Shown: one piece after another, positions 13,821 to 17,161 of the stretch
Numbering within the stretch: position 1 is the first letter of the stretch
Layout of the letters: every line of letters starts with the position of its first letter
Source of the DNA: Myxococcales bacterium
Lineage (GTDB): Bacteria > Myxococcota_A > Polyangia > Polyangiales > Polyangiaceae
DNA: 17,161 nucleotides
Direction: 5' to 3'
Assembly: GCA_013298325.1 (NCBI GenBank)
Contig: JAAFHJ010000044.1
Coordinates: 1 to 17,161 of the forward strand
The notes under the pieces: generated by a model
Database searches by the model: none
What the model was told of the DNA's origin: nothing
The model's input: only the letters and a program-made list of their open reading frames with translations
Translations under genes and position numbers: made by a program

Positions 13821-14710
13821 CAGCGGTAGCTAAAGCGAATCTCGTGGTCGCAGATCCGGTAGGTGTCCCCTTCGGCGATCTGTTTCCGTGCGATGCGCTG
13901 GCCGTTGTACTCGACGCCGTTCGTCGAGCCCATATCGACCATAAAATACACGCCGTTCTGGTACTCGACCATCGCGTGCTGGCGGGAGACGTTCGGGTCT
14001 TTGAGGGTGAGATCGCTCGACTGCTTGCCGCGGCCGATGATGAAGCGGTCCTTGTTCACCGGGACGCGATCGCCCTGGTAGTAGGCGCAGAGCGTCCCCG
14101 TCGACTGGGGGAAGCCGGCCGGTTCCGCGTAGGCAGGCTGCGCCGGGGGCGGCGGCGGGGCGGGCGCACGGAAGGCGGGCGGCGGGGCCCCCATCGGCGA
14201 GGCCATCGTCCGTCCGAGAGCGGCCGGCGGCGGCGGCGCGACACTCGGCGGGCGGGCCGGCGGATCGTAGTTTCCTCCTCCACGGGGCGGCGGCGGCAAC
14301 GGGAGACCGGCACCGAGGGCGGGGGGGGCGGCGGAGCGCATCGGAGCGCCCATCGACGGCGGACCGGGAGGACCCGGATTGCGCGGCGGCGGAACCGGGA
14401 GCGCCCCTCCGCGCGTCGGCATCGGCGGCGGCGGGAGTCGGCCCGACGGTGGACCGTAGGCGGCGCCGATTTGGCTGCCTCCACCGGGGGGAGGCGCCGG
14501 GATCGGACGCATACCCGGCCCCTGCGACGCCGGACCGGCACCCGCCCCAGCCGCCTGGGCCGCACGCTGGCGCGCGTACTGCTTCATCGCCTCGTTTACG
14601 AGGTAATCGACGCTGCATTCCAGCTCGCGAGCCATCTGCTCGAAGTTGTCCCAGAGCACGTCGCGGCACTGGAAGGTGCGGGGGCTCTTCTTGTTCGGAT
14701 CCGCGCTCAT
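13820..14710 (-). CDS. FHA-domain protein with N-terminal RHH-like segment
   Basis: This 296-aa protein has three parts. Residues 12-50 (CRDVLWDNFEQMARELECSV, then DYLVNEAMKQYARQR) have the strand-helix-helix look of a ribbon-helix-helix DNA-binding or dimerisation module. Residues about 55-203 are a Pro/Gly/Ala-rich disordered linker. Residues about 205-296 are a forkhead-associated domain, with GR (226-227), SRQHA (242-246), STNG (262-265) and NG (269-270) for phosphothreonine recognition. It is therefore a cytoplasmic phosphopeptide reader, and the Ser/Thr kinase at 4638-6266 is a candidate partner, with no direct evidence. ATG 14710 has AGGAG eight bases upstream. Its stop shares a base with the next start (TGATG). 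The low-complexity linker makes several antisense open frames, which are not real. Confidence 0.85.
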   Translation of the reverse strand: MSADPNKKSPRTFQCRDVLWDNFEQMARELECSVDYLVNEAMKQYARQRAAQAAGAGAGPASQGPGMRPIPAPPPGGGSQIGAAYGPPSGRLPPPPMPTRGGALPVPPPRNPGPPGPPSMGAPMRSAAPPALGAGLPLPPPPRGGGNYDPPARPPSVAPPPPAALGRTMASPMGAPPPAFRAPAPPPPPAQPAYAEPAGFPQSTGTLCAYYQGDRVPVNKDRFIIGRGKQSSDLTLKDPNVSRQHAMVEYQNGVYFMVDMGSTNGVEYNGQRIARKQIAEGDTYRICDHEIRFSYR

Positions 14711-14783
14711 CGTCCGACTCCTACGTTCTCGATCACCGATTCACTCCGACGAGGCGGGGTGAAGACTTTTCCGCCGCTCGCAC

Positions 14784-14801
14784 CGCCGGCGGGGGCCGGC
14801 G
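14784..14801. other. GC-rich perfect hairpin between the HEAT-like lipoprotein and FHA genes
   Basis: CGCCGGC (14784-14790) and GCCGGCG (14795-14801) form a perfect 7-bp stem with a GGGG loop. It abuts palindromic repeat copy B, so the two stems form a double hairpin in the 143-nt gap. No T run follows in either direction. It may belong to a compound repeat element or slow 3' decay of the upstream message. Confidence 0.4.
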
Positions 14802-14844
14802 ATGCCTCTGTCTCCGCCCGGCGATTTGCCGGACCGGAGAACGC
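14798..14844. repeat. Palindromic repeat, copy B (intergenic)
   Basis: This is the 40/47 match to copy A at 12746-12792. Core arms are TCTCCG (14811-14816) with CGGAGA (14835-14840) and CCGGC (14818-14822) with GCCGG (14828-14832). Outer arms GATGC (14801-14805) and GCATC (14842-14846) also pair, although they differ in sequence from those of copy A. It begins 9 nt beyond the stop of the HEAT-like lipoprotein, a place typical of REP-type elements. Confidence 0.65.
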
Positions 14845-14853
14845 ATCCTGAAA

Positions 14854-16455
14854 TCACTTAAGTTTGGGCACGATGCAGACGGTGACGACCTCGCCAATGG
14901 TCTTCACTTCTTTCAATTCCGTCCCCTTGCCACCCGCCGCCGGAGCTTCGCACTTCCAGAGGCAGTCGTCGGCCGCTTCGCAGACGGGGACCGGCGTCTT
15001 GTCCCCCTCAAGCGGCGAAAGGACGCTCGCATCGCTCTTCTTGCCGGCGTCCCAGAAGATGCCGAGGGCGGTCATCTTTGCGCCGAAGCTCTTCGAGTCG
15101 AGGTTGCTCACCGCGAGGGCGCGCGCCTTCTCTGCGCCGAGGATGCGGTTCAGGTTTCGCCCGTAGTCGAGGGGCTCGGTGAGCGCCATCTTCGTCTTGG
15201 TCGTTGCCGGCAGTTTCGCGAGGAAATCCGGGACGGCAGCCGCGTCGATCGACTTCAAAATGAGCGTCGCCGCGACGTAGCGGACCTGCCACTTCTTCGG
15301 TTCGAAGAGCGTGTAGAGCTTCGGGACGATCTGATCCTTCGGGAGCTCGCCGAGGCGGGTGAACGCCAGGTCGCGGGCGGCGTCGGGGGTTGCGTCGTCG
15401 GAGGCGATCGCGAAGACGCGATCGAGATCGGCCTTGTTGGTCTTGTCGATCTTCCCTTCGAGGGCGGCGAGAGCGAGTTTCCGTCGATCTTCCGGCTTCT
15501 TGCCGTCGGCCGCGTAGGTGAGGAGGAACTCGACGACCGGGCGCCCGCCGAGCTTCTTCATCGCCGGGAAGAGCTCTTCCGAGAGCTTCCGCTGCTGAAT
15601 CGTCTCGACCTGCTTCTTCAGCTGTTCCGGAGTGGCCGGCGTCTTCGCCTCTTTGTTGTGGGCGTCGACCATTTTCTTCTGGTCTTCAAACCACTCCGCC
15701 GACTCCAGGCGCTTGCCGAGGGCGACGAGCGCCTCGGAGCCCTTCGCCTTGGTCGCTTCGTCGCCGAGATCGGCCACGAGGGACGACATGCGATCGACGC
15801 GGTAGGCCTTTTCGTTCATCAGCGCCGGAATGCCGACGACGGCGGGTGCCTTCAGCGAGCGCATGACCTGCTCAAGCCCGTAGAGCTGGGAGCTGTTGTC
15901 GATGCGGGCGTCGAAATCGGTGTTGCACCAGGCGATGAGCGCCGCTTCGAGCTTCTTGCGGCTCTCTGCGTTCGTCACGAGTTCCGCGGAGCCTTCGCCG
16001 AACAGGAGCGCGTAGGCGGTATCCTTGTACGGGATCGACGGATCGGCAGCGGCGCGGCCATCTGCCAGGCGCCCCGGCGGCGGCGCGGTGATTTTTGCCA
16101 CCAATTCCGGCGTGAGCTGGTCGATCACCTTGGCGCGCGCGTCTTTGGAAAGGACGAGCAGGGCGGGGCCCCGTTCTTCCCCTTCTTCCGTCTTGTGCTT
16201 CTCGAAGAGGATCTTCTGGCCGAGGCGCGTACCGCCACGAGCCGGCATTTTCACGAGGGACAGCGCCGCTTCTTTGCGCAGTTCAATCGAGTACTTGTCG
16301 TGGACGAGCACCGCTTCGAGCTTCCCCGGCCCGTGCTCGGTCCCCTCCCAGCGATGAATGTCCGATTGCCCGACCGCGCACCCCGAAAGCAGCGGGAGTG
16401 CGGTAGCGCTCCCGATTGCGGCTGCCATGGCGATTCGGCGAATTCCCTTGCGCAT
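14854..16455 (-). CDS. Large lipoprotein with HEAT-like helical repeats
   Basis: This 533-aa protein begins with a lipoprotein signal peptide: MRKGIRR, hydrophobic IAMAAAIGSATALPLL, lipobox LSGC with Cys26. The mature part is almost all helical, with paired-helix units such as DRMSSLVADLGDEATKAKGS and QVRYVAATLILKSIDAAAVP that resemble HEAT/armadillo repeats, suggesting a protein-binding scaffold at the membrane or in the periplasm. The last ~50 residues hold four cysteines (VCEAADDCLWKCEAP, then VTVCIVP) that could form disulfides. ATG 16455 is preferred because GAGGA lies eight bases upstream; ATG 16461 is two codons earlier and also possible, while a start at 16497 would push the signal peptide inward. 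It is divergent from the ftsK-like gene and the first gene of the long minus-strand run. No specific function is recognised. Confidence 0.82.
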   Translation of the reverse strand: MRKGIRRIAMAAAIGSATALPLLSGCAVGQSDIHRWEGTEHGPGKLEAVLVHDKYSIELRKEAALSLVKMPARGGTRLGQKILFEKHKTEEGEERGPALLVLSKDARAKVIDQLTPELVAKITAPPPGRLADGRAAADPSIPYKDTAYALLFGEGSAELVTNAESRKKLEAALIAWCNTDFDARIDNSSQLYGLEQVMRSLKAPAVVGIPALMNEKAYRVDRMSSLVADLGDEATKAKGSEALVALGKRLESAEWFEDQKKMVDAHNKEAKTPATPEQLKKQVETIQQRKLSEELFPAMKKLGGRPVVEFLLTYAADGKKPEDRRKLALAALEGKIDKTNKADLDRVFAIASDDATPDAARDLAFTRLGELPKDQIVPKLYTLFEPKKWQVRYVAATLILKSIDAAAVPDFLAKLPATTKTKMALTEPLDYGRNLNRILGAEKARALAVSNLDSKSFGAKMTALGIFWDAGKKSDASVLSPLEGDKTPVPVCEAADDCLWKCEAPAAGGKGTELKEVKTIGEVVTVCIVPKLK

Positions 16456-16906
16456 CGTCATCGTCCTCGTCAGTTCCTCGCACGCCCAACCCAGCAAGCG
16501 GTGCGGTCGGGTCGTAAGTGCCGGCTTTGGGGCCGGAAACGGAGCAGCAAACGCCGAAAATCGCCGTCCGTGCCCACCCGGCGCGCCTCAACTATGGCCC
16601 CTTTCGTCATCGTGACGACGGGCACCGTAGGTTCAGAGCTTCCGGGACGGGCGATGCTACGCCGACCGCGGTCGAAACCTCAAATCTTCTTTTCGAGAGC
16701 CGTCCTGGACCGTCCTGGTTGGGGCGTGGGGGACCCGCCGGCATGCACAAAGGTTGGCCGGTCGGCCTCCGTCCGCAGATAGTTGACCGATCCCGCTCGG
16801 CCTGCGTAGGTTCCGATGTAGGACAACGTAGGCCAACAATATGGGACTTCCGCTTTTCGCCCCTCGTCGACCGCTCCCGGAAGCCGGGGTTTCGCTGCCG
16901 TCGAAC
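16456..16906. other. Divergent intergenic region between the lipoprotein and ftsK-like genes
   Basis: This ~450-nt region should contain promoters for both directions. No convincing gene is present: the open frames on both strands are Arg/Pro-rich and typical of GC-rich shadows. Visible structure is modest. There is a hairpin CCGGC-6 nt-GCCGG at 16521-16536, and a direct repeat CCGTCCTGG at 16700-16708 and 16710-16718. A weak plus-strand promoter candidate is TTGACC (16783-16788) with TAGGTT (16807-16812) at 18-nt spacing. GTAGG occurs three times at 16806, 16818 and 16828. None of these is strong enough to assign. Confidence 0.4.
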
Positions 16907-17161
16907 ATGAAGCTCCCGAAGGTGCTCGGCACCGGAGCCGACCACTACGCGCGCGGCCGGGAAATCGGGGCGCTCCTCCTCTGGACGGCGGCGCTCTTCC
17001 TCACGCTCGCGCTCGCCTCCTACGCGGGCGACGGGACCCCGCCGGCGGAAGGCGTTCCGGCGACGACCGGCGCGAATTGGGTCGGCCCCGTCGGCGAAGG
17101 GGCGGCGCGCGGGCTTGTGTCGTTGCTTGGGATCATTGCGTGGATCGTCCCGGCGGAGATC
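16907..17161 (+). CDS. ftsK: FtsK/SpoIIIE-type DNA translocase, N-terminal fragment
   Basis: The frame is open from ATG 16907 to the window edge (85 codons). Residues 18-40 (GREIGALLLWTAALFLTLAL, then ASY) and 57-63 (NWVGPVG), followed by a second hydrophobic helix, match the start of the FtsK four-helix membrane domain, in which 'REI-G-hydrophobic-LxSY' and 'NxxGPVG' are characteristic. FtsK anchors at the division septum and pumps chromosomal DNA for dimer resolution. The motor and gamma domains lie to the right and cannot be checked. An in-frame ATG at 16841 could extend the protein by 22 residues; neither start has a good Shine-Dalgarno, so the start is uncertain. Confidence 0.85.
   Translation, partial: MKLPKVLGTGADHYARGREIGALLLWTAALFLTLALASYAGDGTPPAEGVPATTGANWVGPVGEGAARGLVSLLGIIAWIVPAEI

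Noticed and set aside
16521..16560. Possible third copy of the palindromic repeat (GCCGG, then CGGAG, then AACGC)
   Set aside because: Only scattered right-arm words match, spacing differs and the left TCTCCG arm is missing.
14449..16782. A 777-codon open frame on the plus strand across the HEAT-like lipoprotein and FHA genes
   Set aside because: It is antisense to two genes with clear signal peptide, repeat and FHA motifs. Its product is Arg/Gly-rich with no domain, as expected from GC-rich third positions.
16607..16945. A 112-codon minus-strand frame in the divergent intergenic region
   Set aside because: It has no recognisable motif and an Arg/Pro-rich composition, and it overlaps the ftsK-like start.

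Overview
The window is about 17 kb of GC-rich bacterial chromosome. It suggests a deltaproteobacterial or Myxococcota-type organism: a Hanks-type Ser/Thr kinase, an FHA-domain protein, a STAND ATPase with a winged-helix tail, an orphan NtrB-like histidine kinase, large lipoproteins, and an ATP synthase F0 cluster that stands apart from the F1 genes. No rRNA, tRNA, CRISPR array, transposase, phage gene or defence island is visible. Taxonomy is inferred from gene content only; no marker gene was compared.

Layout, left to right. Positions 1-3233 (+) hold the 3' end of an AarF/UbiB-family kinase-like gene, followed with an ATGA overlap by a 914-aa STAND ATPase/transcription regulator. Positions 3234-3613 are a gap with one AT-rich palindromic patch. 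Positions 3614-4558 (+) encode a lipoprotein. Its strong intrinsic terminator (4584-4617) also works in the other direction and closes the minus-strand block. From 16455 down to 4638 every gene is on the minus strand. In transcription order they are: a HEAT-like lipoprotein; an RHH-like/FHA protein; an ApbA/PanE-like protein; a histidine kinase; rph; rdgB; an AtpZ-like protein; an AtpI-like protein; atpB; atpE; a terminator (7410-7441); a TerC-family membrane protein; and a Ser/Thr kinase. At 16907 (+), running off the right edge, is the start of an FtsK-type DNA translocase.

How the genes work together. Four minus-strand junctions overlap by exactly 4 nt (NTGA) or 1 nt: FHA/PanE-like, PanE-like/HK, AtpZ/AtpI and TerC/kinase. 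rdgB and the AtpZ-like gene overlap by 8 nt. Translation within these pairs is therefore probably coupled. The energy block is AtpZ-AtpI-a-c. It ends at a terminator right after atpE, so subunits b, delta and all of F1 must be encoded elsewhere. The nucleotide-hygiene pair rph-rdgB feeds directly into it. The signalling block (FHA protein, PanE-like protein, histidine kinase) lies upstream, and the Ser/Thr kinase lies at the far downstream end.

Most of the window is ordinary core chromosome. The observation I rate highest is a 47-nt palindromic repeat present twice, once between genes and once inside the histidine kinase reading frame. Next are a c subunit with a Na+-type ligand pattern and a signal-peptide-like leader, a hairpin between atpB and atpE, and an ApbA/PanE-fold protein that seems to lack the family's two catalytic lysines. 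I do not see a clear new multi-gene system.
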